Below, piece after piece: positions 19,270-30,162 of a DNA stretch of 64,000 nucleotides. The notes beneath the pieces are model-generated. The model did not search any database, was not told the DNA's origin, and was given only the letters and a program-made list of their open reading frames with translations. How positions within the stretch are numbered: the stretch's first letter is position 1; every line of letters starts with the position of its first letter. Source of the DNA: Caballeronia jiangsuensis (GTDB lineage: Bacteria; Pseudomonadota; Gammaproteobacteria; Burkholderiales; Burkholderiaceae); assembly GCA_000648925.1 (NCBI GenBank), contig JFHF01000003.1:218603-282602 (forward strand), given 5' to 3'. Position numbers and translations under genes: made by a program.

Positions 19270-20763
19270 TCACACCGGGCGCTTGCGATCCGCGAGGAAA
19301 AAGTAGAACACCGCAGCCAGGCCCGCACCGATGAACCACGAGAAATTCGCGGCGCCTTCGAGCGACGGCAGCATCACGCAGAGAATCGCGATCACGGCGG
19401 CCGGCAGGAGCGCCATCACCGCACGGCGGTTCACGCCCTTCGTGTACCAGTACTTGCCTTCCTCGGACACCGAGTAGAGATCGTCCACTGCGAGCTTGCC
19501 GCGCTTCACGAGATAGAAGTCGAGGATCAGCACGCCGTACAACGGTCCGATGAAGCTGCCGAGAATATCCAGCGTGTAGTGGATGACGGCCGGGTTGTTG
19601 AACAGGTTCCACGGCGTGATGAAGATCGACGCGGTCGCGGCCATCATGCCGCCCATACGCCAGCTGATGAGCTTCGGTGCGACGTTGGAGAAATCGAAGG
19701 CCGGCGACACGAAGTTGGCCACGATATTGATGCCGATGGTCGCGATCGTGAAGGTCAGCGCGCCGAGAATCACGGCGGTCGGATGATCGATGCGGCCGAC
19801 GGTTTCAACCGGATCGGTGATCAGTTGGCCGAACACGGGCAGCGTCGCCGCGGTCGTGATGACGGTCACCAGCGAGAACGCCAGGAAGTTGACCGGCAGA
19901 CCCCAGAAGTTGCCGCGCTTCACGCTGCGGAAGCTCTTGCAGTAGCGCGAGAAGTCGCCGAAGTTGAGCATCGGGCCGGAGAAGTACGACACGACGAGCG
20001 AGATCGCGGTAATCATCACGGGAATCACTTCCATGCCGTGATACTTCACGCCGCCCAGATTCAGGCCGATGTTCTTGATGCCCGCGCGCCAAACCATATA
20101 GCCGGCGAGCATGAACATCACGACATAGACGGCGGGACCGGCGAAGTCGATGAACTTCTTGATCATCTCCATGCCGCGCCAGAACACGATGGCCTGCAGC
20201 ACCCAGAGCAGCATGAAGCCCGCCCAGCCGAGCGCCGAGAGCCCGACGAAGCCATACTTGTGCACATCGGCGTAAGGCATCAGCGACGGCACGAACTTCA
20301 GCACGACGATGACGAGCGCGCTCGAAGCGAGATACGTCTGAATCCCGTACCACGCGACCGCGATGAGCCCGCGAATAACGGCCGGAATGTTTGCGCCGAG
20401 CACGCCGAACGTGGCGCGGCACGCGACCGGATACGGCACGCCGGCCACCTGGCTCGGCTTCGCGATCATGTTGCACAGCGCGTTCACCAAGCCGATGCCG
20501 ATCAGCAATGACACCAGCACTTGCCAGCTCGTCAGGCCGAGCGCGAAGAGACTCCCCGCGAACACATAGCCGCCGACGCTATGCACGTCCGACATCCAGA
20601 ACGCGAAGATGTTGTACGCGCCCCAGGTCTGGTTCTTGAGCGGCGCGAGGTCTTCGTTGTAAAGGCGATCGCTGTAACCTGCGGGCAGATTCGGATCGTG
20701 TCCTGCTGTCTGCTCTTCGTATTGCGGCAGAGCTGAGCTGCCGGGTGCACTGAACTGGGCCAT
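19270..20763 (-). CDS. NCS1 family permease, probably for allantoin or a related purine/hydantoin
   Basis: The 497-residue inner-membrane symporter belongs to the NCS1 family (TIGR00800-type), with about 12 membrane spans. It carries the conserved NEDLAPLKNQTWGAYNIFAFWMSDVHS region at the start of TM1 and GPMLNFGDFSRY in the middle, typical of allantoin, hydantoin and cytosine/uracil permeases. The ATG at 20763 (MAQFSAPG) has AAGGAG upstream; the ORF can extend to 20805. Its position between the racemase and the GntR regulator favours allantoin, but uracil or hydantoin specificity cannot be excluded by reading. Confidence 0.88.
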   Translation of the reverse strand: MAQFSAPGSSALPQYEEQTAGHDPNLPAGYSDRLYNEDLAPLKNQTWGAYNIFAFWMSDVHSVGGYVFAGSLFALGLTSWQVLVSLLIGIGLVNALCNMIAKPSQVAGVPYPVACRATFGVLGANIPAVIRGLIAVAWYGIQTYLASSALVIVVLKFVPSLMPYADVHKYGFVGLSALGWAGFMLLWVLQAIVFWRGMEMIKKFIDFAGPAVYVVMFMLAGYMVWRAGIKNIGLNLGGVKYHGMEVIPVMITAISLVVSYFSGPMLNFGDFSRYCKSFRSVKRGNFWGLPVNFLAFSLVTVITTAATLPVFGQLITDPVETVGRIDHPTAVILGALTFTIATIGINIVANFVSPAFDFSNVAPKLISWRMGGMMAATASIFITPWNLFNNPAVIHYTLDILGSFIGPLYGVLILDFYLVKRGKLAVDDLYSVSEEGKYWYTKGVNRRAVMALLPAAVIAILCVMLPSLEGAANFSWFIGAGLAAVFYFFLADRKRPV

Positions 20764-21065
20764 GACGTCTCCTTCATTGGCTGCTTGCGTAGTGAAAAGA
20801 TGCAAATGCTGATATGACGAGCTTCAATCTGATGCCTTCGCTGATATCGGATCGGCGCGGCATTCTTCGGATTTGCGTTTTCGCCCTGCGGCGACTTTCA
20901 TTTCACGCTCACATGAGCGTCCTGTTCGATGCGGCCCACGCTGCTGATTTTTTGCGCGTGCGACTCTCCGCGTGCCCGGCGCGGCGCGTGGGGCACGGTC
21001 TCCAATTATTTAGTCCTGCTATATTCAGCCGATGGCAGATTCTCCGATCTGCGTCGTCACTGCGC
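20764..21065. promoter_or_regulatory. Intergenic region between gntR and the NCS1 permease
   Basis: About 300 bases hold no credible gene. Two inverted repeats are visible: ACGCTC-ACAT-GAGCGT at 20905-20920 and GCAGAT-N6-ATCTGC at 21035-21052. The second lies right after the gntR stop and could be part of its terminator or a regulatory site for the permease gene. No copy of the gntR-type palindrome was noticed. Confidence 0.4.
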
Positions 21066-21812
21066 TTACGTATCCAGCGCCCTTTCGCGCTCGGCGGGCT
21101 TCGTGAATACTTCCTTAAGATCGACCGCGCCGCGCGCCGGCCGCTCCAGCATCTTCAACTCGACATCGCGCAGATGCTGCGCCATCAGGACGGCCGCTTT
21201 CGTTGCGTCGCCGGCATCGAGCGCGGCGAGAATCTCTTCGTGGTCCTCGAACGAGCATGAGCTCTTTCCGAGCGATTCGTACAACGCCGAGATCAGCGTC
21301 GAGCGCGCGACGAGTCCCGACAGACATTCGCACAACACCGTATTGCCGGTCAGCGCCGCGAGTTCGGTGTGGAACTCGCCGGAAAGCCGGATCCACGAGG
21401 AAAAATCGTGGCTCTCGAATGCGCGGCGCTCTTTGCCAATGGTGGCGCTGATCGACTTCAGCCGACGCATGCCGTGTCCCTGCGCGATCCGCTCCACCAC
21501 CGCCAGCTCGATGATGCGGCGCATCTCGAACACTTCATGCACTTCCTGCAGCGTCGGACTCGCGACAAACGCGCCGCGATTCGGCTCCAGATCGACGAGC
21601 CTTTCGTTCGACAGTTGCGCAAGCGCCTGACGGACCGTGCCGCGCTTCACCGCGAACACCTCGCACAACTGCGCTTCGGTCAGCTTCGCGCCCGGCGCCA
21701 GGCGATGCTCGAGGATCGCGGCGCGAATATTTTCGGCGATCGACTCGGCATTCGCCCCGTTCGGCGCGGCCGGTGAAGCATTCGATTCAGCACTACGGTT
21801 GGTGTCGGACAT
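21066..21812 (-). CDS. GntR family transcriptional regulator, FCD subfamily
   Basis: The 248-residue protein has an N-terminal winged helix (about residues 25-90; TEAQLCEVFAVKRGTVRQALAQL is the DNA-binding part) and a C-terminal all-helical FCD ligand domain with metal-type His residues (about 100-235). It is the first gene on the minus strand before the permease, racemase and allantoinase genes, the same relative place as HpxS in Klebsiella, so it probably controls allantoin genes. Two palindromes upstream of its own start suggest autoregulation. Ligand unknown. Confidence 0.9.
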   Translation of the reverse strand: MSDTNRSAESNASPAAPNGANAESIAENIRAAILEHRLAPGAKLTEAQLCEVFAVKRGTVRQALAQLSNERLVDLEPNRGAFVASPTLQEVHEVFEMRRIIELAVVERIAQGHGMRRLKSISATIGKERRAFESHDFSSWIRLSGEFHTELAALTGNTVLCECLSGLVARSTLISALYESLGKSSCSFEDHEEILAALDAGDATKAAVLMAQHLRDVELKMLERPARGAVDLKEVFTKPAERERALDT

Positions 21813-21856
21813 GATGTGCTCGCTTGCATGTTAAGCATCTTAGAATCGACATAAAG

Positions 21857-21868
21857 ATTGTCAACAAT
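21857..21868. promoter_or_regulatory. Candidate GntR operator, gntR-proximal
   Basis: ATTGT-CA-ACAAT is an inverted repeat 45 bases upstream of the gntR start. Its half-sites match the FCD-type half-site also seen at 21985 and 18372. Confidence 0.5.
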
Positions 21869-21984
21869 TCATTTTGAGCTTCGGCGCGTTAAGCTGTTTT
21901 CTCCCGTGTCGAATCCGGCTACTTCAATAAGGACGGGGCTCTTAGCGAATTCACCAAGTTTTTGTCAGCATTGCCAGCACTTTT

Positions 21985-21994
21985 TTGTCGACAA
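21985..21994. promoter_or_regulatory. Candidate GntR operator, distal
   Basis: TTGTCGACAA is a perfect 10-base palindrome in the AT-richer intergenic region upstream of gntR, followed by T so that the right half-site is ACAAT. Confidence 0.5.
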
Positions 21995-22065
21995 TCTATC
22001 CGTTGTGTCGGATATGCGTTTGAACGCTGGATGGGGCAAAACAAGACCGTTAGTTGCTTGTTTGA

Positions 22066-22095
22066 GTAAAAAATAAGGCGCTCGCTGGAGCGCCC
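22066..22095 (-). terminator. Terminator of the ldcA operon
   Basis: On the minus strand GGCGCTC/GAGCGCC form a stem around CAGC, followed by TTATTTTTT, 14 bases after the ldcA stop. Confidence 0.85.
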
Positions 22096-22108
22096 TGTTC
22101 CACCCGCG

Positions 22109-24018
<1,910 letters not shown>

Positions 24019-24276
24019 TCACCCGCGAACGGGCGCGGTCTGTCACGATTTCCGTTGGTTAGCTCGAAGTCGGAAGGCAGCCGGAAAACCACGCTCGCGC
24101 GTTGTTCGGCACGTCTCGACAATCCAGGTCCTATTCTATCAGCGCCCGCCGAGAGGTTTTCGCGCATCACGCGCCTGTTCGCGGCGCGTCGCCGTATACC
24201 GGGCTTATTGCGGTTCGTATGCGTCGTTTGCGCAACATGCATTGACTGCCTCAAGGCAACTGTGCTTGTACGATGA

Positions 24277-25035
24277 CTAACCGCCTGACCCGCGCTCCAG
24301 ACGCGTCGCGCTTTCGCGCGTGTAGCCTTGCGTCGCGAGCAGCAGCCGCCGCGTGTATTCGTGCTCGACGTTGCGCGAGCGCACCGCTTCCACGCCCAGT
24401 TGCTCGACGATCTCGCCATTGCGCATCACCGCGACGCGCTGACAGAGAAAGCCGATCACCGCGAGGTTATGGCTCACGAGGATCATCGTCAGCTTGCGCT
24501 CGCGATGCAGACGTCGCAGCAAATTCAGAATCTCGGCCTGCACGGAGACGTCGAGCGCGGAGGTCGGCTCGTCGAGCAACAGGACGCGCGGCTCGACGAT
24601 CAGCGCCCGCGCGATCGACACGCGCTGGCGCTGCCCGCCCGACAACTGATGCGGATAGCGAAAGCGGAACGCCGGGCCGAGGCCGACTTCGGCGAGCGCA
24701 TCGAGAATGCGCGTATCTTCGTCGCCGATGCCGTTGATCGCGAGCGGCTCGCGCAAGGTCTTATCGACGGTGAAGCGCGGATGCAGCGCGCCATACGGGT
24801 CCTGGAACACCATCTGCACGTCGCGCCTCACGGGACGCGAACCAATGCGTATGCTGCCGTCCGCGAGCGGCGTCAGTCCGGCGAGCGCGCGCAGCAAGGT
24901 GGACTTGCCGCTGCCCGATTCGCCGACCAGCCCGAAGACTTCGCCCTCCTCCACGCGCAAGGAAACGTCGCGCACGGCATCGACGTGGCCGGTCTTCGTC
25001 TTGAAGCGGATGTGCGCGCGCTCGATGTCGATCAT
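24277..25035 (-). CDS. ddpF: D-Ala-D-Ala/oligopeptide ABC transporter ATP-binding protein DdpF
   Basis: The 252-residue ATPase is the second of two energising subunits of the dipeptide importer. It has Walker A GESGSGKST (about residue 43), the Q-loop QMVFQDPYGALHPR, signature LSGGQRQRVSIARAL and Walker B VLLLDEPTSALD. The ATG at 25035 overlaps the ddpD stop as ATGA; a longer start at 25059 is less likely. It is the last gene of the ddpXABCDF order. It is shorter than many OppF proteins because it lacks the extended C-terminal oligopeptide domain. Confidence 0.85.
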   Translation of the reverse strand: MIDIERAHIRFKTKTGHVDAVRDVSLRVEEGEVFGLVGESGSGKSTLLRALAGLTPLADGSIRIGSRPVRRDVQMVFQDPYGALHPRFTVDKTLREPLAINGIGDEDTRILDALAEVGLGPAFRFRYPHQLSGGQRQRVSIARALIVEPRVLLLDEPTSALDVSVQAEILNLLRRLHRERKLTMILVSHNLAVIGFLCQRVAVMRNGEIVEQLGVEAVRSRNVEHEYTRRLLLATQGYTRESATRLERGSGG

Positions 25036-25904
25036 CGCGTCGTCCCTTCGTCGAGCCATGCCGGATCCCGGCGCAAGGTTGGCAATTCGTCGGGCGGATT
25101 ATCGAGCGGCGGATTCGCTTCGAGCAGCCCGCGCGTGTACGGATGCGTCGCGTGAACGAGATCGCGCGCCGCGCATGTCTCGACGACGCGTCCGCCATAC
25201 ATCACCGCGACGCGATCGCAAAACGACATCACAAGCGGCAGATCGTGGCTGATGAACACGAGCCCGGTGTCGTGGCGCTCGATCATCTCGTCGAGCACGG
25301 CGAGCACCTGCATCGACACGAGGACGTCGAGCGCGCTCGTGGGTTCGTCGGCGATCAGGAGGCGCGGGCCGGCGGAGACCATCATCGCGATCATCACGCG
25401 CTGGCCCATGCCGCCCGAAAGTTCATGCGGATACGCATCCGCGACGCGCTGCGGATCGCGGATATGCACCGCTTCCAGCGCCGCGACGATGCGTTCGCGC
25501 AGTGCGCGCCGGCTTTCTCTCACGCCTTGCCGCACGAAGGTTTCGCGCATTTGCTGCGCGACGGTCATCACCGGATTGAGCGAAAACTTCGGGTCTTGCA
25601 GGATCATGCTCATGCGTGTGCCGCACAGCCGCCGGCGCTCTTGCGGGCGCATCGCGAGCAGGTCCCGGCCTTCGAAGCGCAGCGCCTTCGCCGACCATTT
25701 CGCCTCGGGCGGCAGGAGCCCGAGCAGCGCGCGCCCCGTCAGCGATTTGCCCGAACCCGATTCCCCGACGATCCCGAGCCGCTCGCCCCGCCGCACCGTC
25801 AGCGACACGCCGCGCACCGCGGGCACGAGCGCGCCGTCGTGGCCCGCGAAGGCCACTTCGAGCCCGTCGATCTGCGCCAGCACATCGGACAAGTCAGCCT
25901 CCAT
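25032..25904 (-). CDS. ddpD: D-Ala-D-Ala/oligopeptide ABC transporter ATP-binding protein DdpD
   Basis: The 290-residue ATPase has Walker A GESGSGKS (about residue 50), Q-loop MILQDPKFSLNPV, signature LSGGMGQRVMIAMMV and Walker B LLIADEPTSALD, then the C-terminal oligo_HPY-type region with the HPYTRGLL motif near residue 260. It overlaps ddpC by 11 bases at its start and ddpF by four at its end, showing tight coupling. Family substrate choice is set by the binding protein, so the D-Ala-D-Ala role rests on the neighbouring ddpX. Confidence 0.86.
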   Translation of the reverse strand: MEADLSDVLAQIDGLEVAFAGHDGALVPAVRGVSLTVRRGERLGIVGESGSGKSLTGRALLGLLPPEAKWSAKALRFEGRDLLAMRPQERRRLCGTRMSMILQDPKFSLNPVMTVAQQMRETFVRQGVRESRRALRERIVAALEAVHIRDPQRVADAYPHELSGGMGQRVMIAMMVSAGPRLLIADEPTSALDVLVSMQVLAVLDEMIERHDTGLVFISHDLPLVMSFCDRVAVMYGGRVVETCAARDLVHATHPYTRGLLEANPPLDNPPDELPTLRRDPAWLDEGTTR

Positions 25905-26823
25905 GACGCGGATCGAAGACGTCGCGCAGACCGTCGCCGAGAAGATTGAACGCGAGGCTCACCGCGAGAATCGCGAGACCGGGGATCGTCGCGACCCACC
26001 AAGCATCGAGCAGCACGTTGCGGCCCGACGCCACCATGTAGCCCCATTCCGGGCTCGGCGGCTGCGCGCCCAGTCCGAGAAACCCGAGACCCGCGACGGC
26101 GAGAATGATGCCGGCCATGTCGAGCGTCGCGCGCACGATCACCGACGACGAACACAGCGGCACGATATAGCGCAGCAGAATGCGCGGATGCGATGCGCCT
26201 TGCAGACGCGCCGCGTGAATGTAATCGGCCCGCGCGAGCCGCAGCGATTCCGCGCGTGCGAGACGCGCATACGGCGGCCATGCGGTGATCGATAGCGCAA
26301 TGACCGCGTTGAGCACGCCCGGCCCGAGCGCCGCGGCGAACGCGAGCGCGAGCACGATCTTCGGGAACGCGAGCGCGACATCGGTCACGCGCATCAGCGC
26401 CGTGTCGACGATGCCGCCGCAGTAGCCCGCCACCGTGCCGATCGCGAGGCCGACCGGCACGACGAGCACGACGACGAGCATGGCAATCGCCAGCGTGAGA
26501 CGCGAGCCGTACACGAGCCGCGAGAGAATGTCGCGGCCGAGCTGATCGGTGCCGAACCAGTGCGCCGCGCCGGGCGGCGTGAGACGTTCGGCGAGCACTT
26601 GCTGCAACGGATCCTGCGCGACGAGCATCGGTCCGATCGCCGCGACCACGATGAGCAGAAGCAGAATCGCGAGTCCGAACATGCTCAGCGGATTCGACGA
26701 GAATCGCCGCCAGCGCCGATAAGCCCGGCCGAGCGCGGCCTGGCGCGGGGACGCGGGCGTATCGGTGAGAAGCCACGTGCGCAAGCTCGATCGCGCCGGT
26801 TTCATCTGCGCAAAATCCTCCAT
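25894..26823 (-). CDS. ddpC: D-Ala-D-Ala/dipeptide ABC transporter permease DdpC
   Basis: The 309-residue inner-membrane protein is the DppC/OppC-type permease. It has an N-terminal cytoplasmic stretch of about 45 residues, a first membrane span (FGLAILLLLIVVAAIGPML), the PPGAAHWFGTDQLGRDILSRL motif, and the EAA-like loop RAESLRLARADYIHAARLQGASHPRIL that contacts the ATPases. It starts one base after the ddpB stop. Confidence 0.88.
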   Translation of the reverse strand: MEDFAQMKPARSSLRTWLLTDTPASPRQAALGRAYRRWRRFSSNPLSMFGLAILLLLIVVAAIGPMLVAQDPLQQVLAERLTPPGAAHWFGTDQLGRDILSRLVYGSRLTLAIAMLVVVLVVPVGLAIGTVAGYCGGIVDTALMRVTDVALAFPKIVLALAFAAALGPGVLNAVIALSITAWPPYARLARAESLRLARADYIHAARLQGASHPRILLRYIVPLCSSSVIVRATLDMAGIILAVAGLGFLGLGAQPPSPEWGYMVASGRNVLLDAWWVATIPGLAILAVSLAFNLLGDGLRDVFDPRHGG

Positions 26824-26824
26824 G

Positions 26825-27892
26825 TCAGCGCGTGCGTGGGTCGAACACGCGATAGAGCGCGTCGGTCAGGAGATTGAGCGCGATGAACGTCGCGCCGATC
26901 ACGAGCGTGCTGCCGAGCACGGCGTTCATGTCGGCGTTGAGCAGCGCGCCCGTCAGATACGAGCCGATGCCCGGCCACGCGAACACGATCTCGGTCAGCA
27001 CCGAGCCTTCGAGCAGATAGCTGTACGCGAGCGCGATCACCGTCAGAAGCGGCACCGCGATATTGCCGAACGCATGCCGCCAGATCACGCGGCGCTCGGG
27101 CAGGCCTTTGGCGCGCGCGGTCGTCACGTATTCCTGGCTCAGTTGTTCGAGCATGAACGAACGCGTCATGCGCGACAGATACGCGATCGAATAAAACGCG
27201 AGCACGCTCGCCGGCAGCGCGATATGCGAGAACGCGTTCCGGAAAACGTCCCATTCGCCGGCCATGATCGAATCGATGAGAAGGCTGCCCGTGCGCGTAT
27301 CGACCATGCCGTCGTAGACGGGATCGATGCGCCCCGGTCCTGACACCCAGTGCAGCCGCGCATAGAACAGCAAAAGGCCCATCAGCGCGAGCCAGAACAC
27401 GGGCACCGAACTGCCCGCGAGCCCGATCACGCGCGCGATGTGATCGACGATGCGATTGTGCTTCACCGCCGCCGCGACGCCGAGCGGCACGCCGATCGCG
27501 ATGCCGATGAACGTCGAGAGCGTCGCGAGTTCGAGCGTCGCGGGAAAGACGCGCTTGATGTCGTCGATCACCGGATTGGCCGTCAGCAGCGAGATGCCGA
27601 GATTGCCGTGCAGCACGTCGCGCGCGTAGACCACGAATTGATCGATGAGCGGCTTGTCGAGCCCGAGCTTGAGACGCGCGGCGGCATACGCGCTCGCGGA
27701 CGCGCGATCGCCGAGAATCGCGAGCACAGGGTCGATCGGAATCTTGCGGCCGATGAAGAATGTGATCGCGAGCAGGCCCGTGAACGTGATGACGAGCATC
27801 GCGATCCAGTGCGCGAGCGCAAGCCCGATACGCACGCCGCCCCGATGCGCGCTCATCGCACGCACGCGCTCGATGAACGTGACCGCGCTCAC
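26825..27892 (-). CDS. ddpB: D-Ala-D-Ala/dipeptide ABC transporter permease DdpB
   Basis: The 355-residue inner-membrane protein is the DppB/OppB-type permease. Segments typical of DdpB are present: a GGVRIG...ITFTGLLAITFFIGRKIPIDP opening, FPATLELATLSTFIGIAIGVPLG, a periplasmic GRIDPVYDGMVDTRTGSLLID insertion and the EAA loop EQLSQEYVTTARAKGLPERRV. The ATG overlaps the ddpA stop as ATGA. The insertion matches the DdpB subgroup better than generic DppB, supporting the operon call. Confidence 0.87.
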   Translation of the reverse strand: MSAVTFIERVRAMSAHRGGVRIGLALAHWIAMLVITFTGLLAITFFIGRKIPIDPVLAILGDRASASAYAAARLKLGLDKPLIDQFVVYARDVLHGNLGISLLTANPVIDDIKRVFPATLELATLSTFIGIAIGVPLGVAAAVKHNRIVDHIARVIGLAGSSVPVFWLALMGLLLFYARLHWVSGPGRIDPVYDGMVDTRTGSLLIDSIMAGEWDVFRNAFSHIALPASVLAFYSIAYLSRMTRSFMLEQLSQEYVTTARAKGLPERRVIWRHAFGNIAVPLLTVIALAYSYLLEGSVLTEIVFAWPGIGSYLTGALLNADMNAVLGSTLVIGATFIALNLLTDALYRVFDPRTR

Positions 27893-29481
27893 TGCTTCTT
27901 GATGTTGCGGTACGACACGAGATCGTTGATCGGCCCGACTTCGAGACCGGTCACGCCGGGACGCGCCGCGACCTGCGACACCTTCTGGAACATGATCACG
28001 AACGGCGATTTCGCGAGCACTTCACGCTGCATTTTCTCGTAGAGCTGCGCGCGTTTTTTCGTATCGCTTTCGGCCAGCGCCGCGTTGGTTTCCTTGGTGA
28101 GCTGCGGAATGTCCCACGCGTTGCGCCACGCGAGCATCTTGTAGCTCGATGCATCCGAGTTGTCCGGGTTCCATACGAAGCCCTGCGCGTTGCTGTGCGG
28201 ATCGATGTAATCCGCCGACCACTCGCCGATATAGATGTCATGCGCGCGCGCCCGATAACGTCCGAGCGTCTGCTTGTTGTCGCTCGGCATGAGCTGAACC
28301 TTGATGTTGGCGAGCGCGAGATTCGCCTGCACGGCCTGCGCAATCTCGCTGTACGGATAGTCGTTGCGCACGTCCATCTTCACGGTGAAGCCGTTGGCGA
28401 GACCCGCTTTGGCGAGGAGCGCCTTCGCCTTCGCGACATCCTGGTGATACGGGTTCTCGTTCAGCGCGCCGAGAAAGCCTTCGGGCAGAAACGTCTCGTG
28501 GACCTTGTAGGTCGTGCGGATCACGTTCTTCTGGATGCCCTGATAGTCGATCAGCCACTTCATCGCTTCCCAGACCTCGGGCTTCGCGAGATTCGGATTC
28601 TTGTTGTTGAGGCCGAGATACATGAGCGTCGCCTGCGGCACGGCCGTCGCCTTGATGACGCCGCTCTTCGAGAGCGTGTCGAGATCGTCGGGGCTCAGAT
28701 CGCGCGCGACGTCGATGTCGCCGTTCTGGATCATGAGGCGCTGGCTTGCCGCCTCGGTCACGTGACGCAGCACGATGCGCTTCATCGCGAGCGGAATGCG
28801 ATAGCCTTCGAAGCGCTGCAGCACGATGCTGTCGTTCGCGGTCCATTTGACGAGCTTGTACGCGCCCGAACCTGCTTCGTTGGTCTTGAGCCACTCGTTG
28901 CCGTAGTCGCTGCCCTTCGCGTGCGATTCGACGAGCTTGCGATCCACCACCGACGCCGGCCACGAGCCGAGCACGTTGAGCACGAACGTCGGCGCGTAAC
29001 GTTGATCGGTCGTGATGGAGACGGTCGTATCGTCCACTTTCTTCACGTTCTGCAGCGCGTTCGCCTTGGTCAGGCCGATGCCTGCGAGCACGGCCGCCGC
29101 GCCCTTGTCGAGCAGCGCGGTGCGCTGGATCGACCAGGCGACGTCGTCGGCGGTCAGCGGATTGCCGGAGTGGAACTTGAGGCCCGGGCGAATCTTGAAC
29201 GTGAACGTGAGGCCGTCCTGGCTCACGGTCCAGGACTCGGCGACATCGCCATTGAATTTCGACGGATCTTTAAGATCGACGCGCACCAGCCGGTCATACG
29301 TGTTCGCGACATATTCCTCCGGCACCAGCTCGTAGATTTCGCCGGGATCGAGCGAGGTGAATTCATCGAGCAGCGTCGCCATGACGAACATGTCCTTCGG
29401 CGTGGCCGCCTGCACGCTCTGCAAGCCGGTGAATGCCGTCAGCGCCGAGGCGAGCATGACCGCTGCCAATGCCTTTTTCAT
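27889..29481 (-). CDS. ddpA: D-Ala-D-Ala/dipeptide ABC transporter substrate-binding protein DdpA
   Basis: The 530-residue periplasmic protein belongs to SBP_bac_5 (DppA/OppA type). Residues 1-26 form a signal peptide (MKKALAAVMLASALTAFTG, cleavage near VQA-AT). The mature part shows the class-C SBP pattern, including AESWTVSQDGLTFTFKIRPGLKFHSGNPLTADDVAWS, the family signature region. The ATG at 29481 was chosen because it begins the signal peptide; the ORF reaches 29589 without similarity. It is 26 bases downstream of ddpX. Confidence 0.87.
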   Translation of the reverse strand: MKKALAAVMLASALTAFTGLQSVQAATPKDMFVMATLLDEFTSLDPGEIYELVPEEYVANTYDRLVRVDLKDPSKFNGDVAESWTVSQDGLTFTFKIRPGLKFHSGNPLTADDVAWSIQRTALLDKGAAAVLAGIGLTKANALQNVKKVDDTTVSITTDQRYAPTFVLNVLGSWPASVVDRKLVESHAKGSDYGNEWLKTNEAGSGAYKLVKWTANDSIVLQRFEGYRIPLAMKRIVLRHVTEAASQRLMIQNGDIDVARDLSPDDLDTLSKSGVIKATAVPQATLMYLGLNNKNPNLAKPEVWEAMKWLIDYQGIQKNVIRTTYKVHETFLPEGFLGALNENPYHQDVAKAKALLAKAGLANGFTVKMDVRNDYPYSEIAQAVQANLALANIKVQLMPSDNKQTLGRYRARAHDIYIGEWSADYIDPHSNAQGFVWNPDNSDASSYKMLAWRNAWDIPQLTKETNAALAESDTKKRAQLYEKMQREVLAKSPFVIMFQKVSQVAARPGVTGLEVGPINDLVSYRNIKKQ

Positions 29482-29507
29482 GTGATGTCGTCCTGTTGGT
29501 TTCGGGT

Positions 29508-30071
29508 TCACATCAGCCGCAGCGGGCCGCTTTCTTCGTTGTCGATCAGAGCAAGTTCGCGCGAGCCTGGCAATTCGTAATGCCACCACTCGCTTTTGAT
29601 GTGCGTGAAGCCCGCGCCGTGCATCACGCCGAGCAAGAGCGTTCGATTCCGTTGGATGTGCTCCGGCAGGCCGAAGTGGAAATGCTCGGATTCGACGACC
29701 ATCGCGTCGAATCCGGTGCCCATGTCGAGCTCGTTGCCGTCGCGATCGACGAGCGTCAGGTCCACTGCCGTGCCGCGGCTATGGTTCGAGCCGCGGCCGA
29801 GTTCGGCGATGAAGGTCGGATCGGGCAGAAAGTCCCACAGCACTTTTTGCGCTTGCGGCGGCCGATAGGCGTCGAAGATACGCAGCGTCATGCCGATGCT
29901 CCGCGCGATATCGACGGCTTTGCGCAATGCGGCTTCGGCGGGTTCCAGCAGCAGGCAGTGCTGCGCCTTGTAGATCGGCTTGCCGGTGAAATTGCGATCG
30001 GTGGCGTAGACGAGATCGATCTGGACGTTGTGCGTTTCGGGCGTGATGTGCAGGAGACGGGACCGGGTCAT
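29508..30071 (-). CDS. ddpX: D-alanyl-D-alanine dipeptidase
   Basis: The 187-residue zinc dipeptidase (peptidase M15D, VanX/DdpX type) cleaves D-Ala-D-Ala to free D-alanine. The zinc site is complete: His97 and Asp104 in NHSRGTAVDLT and His164 in EWWHYEL, with Glu161 as the catalytic base and Arg70 in DAYRPP as the transition-state residue. The start at 30071 (MTRSRLLHITPET) was preferred over 30104 because it matches the family length. No signal peptide is visible, so it likely acts in the cytoplasm after uptake by DdpABCDF, as in E. coli. Confidence 0.9.
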   Translation of the reverse strand: MTRSRLLHITPETHNVQIDLVYATDRNFTGKPIYKAQHCLLLEPAEAALRKAVDIARSIGMTLRIFDAYRPPQAQKVLWDFLPDPTFIAELGRGSNHSRGTAVDLTLVDRDGNELDMGTGFDAMVVESEHFHFGLPEHIQRNRTLLLGVMHGAGFTHIKSEWWHYELPGSRELALIDNEESGPLRLM

Positions 30072-30110
30072 GTAAGCGCTTCGTATCGATTTATTCCGAT
30101 ACACGAACCT

Positions 30111-30120
30111 TAACGCGTTA
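30111..30120. promoter_or_regulatory. Palindrome upstream of ddpX
   Basis: TAACGCGTTA is a perfect 10-base palindrome 40 bases upstream of the ddpX start. It could be an operator, or chance; no local regulator gene is present. Confidence 0.3.
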
Positions 30121-30162
30121 GAAAAATCCGCGAAACCCTTTATTTTGGGTGGATCCGACGGC

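Noticed and set aside
18451..20511. 686-codon frame on the plus strand across the racemase and permease genes
   Set aside because: It is the mirror reading of conserved minus-strand genes and has a low-complexity Arg/His/Glu composition.
21858..22076. 72-codon frame on the plus strand between gntR and ldcA
   Set aside because: It covers the candidate operators and the ldcA terminator and has no ribosome site or coding-like codon use.
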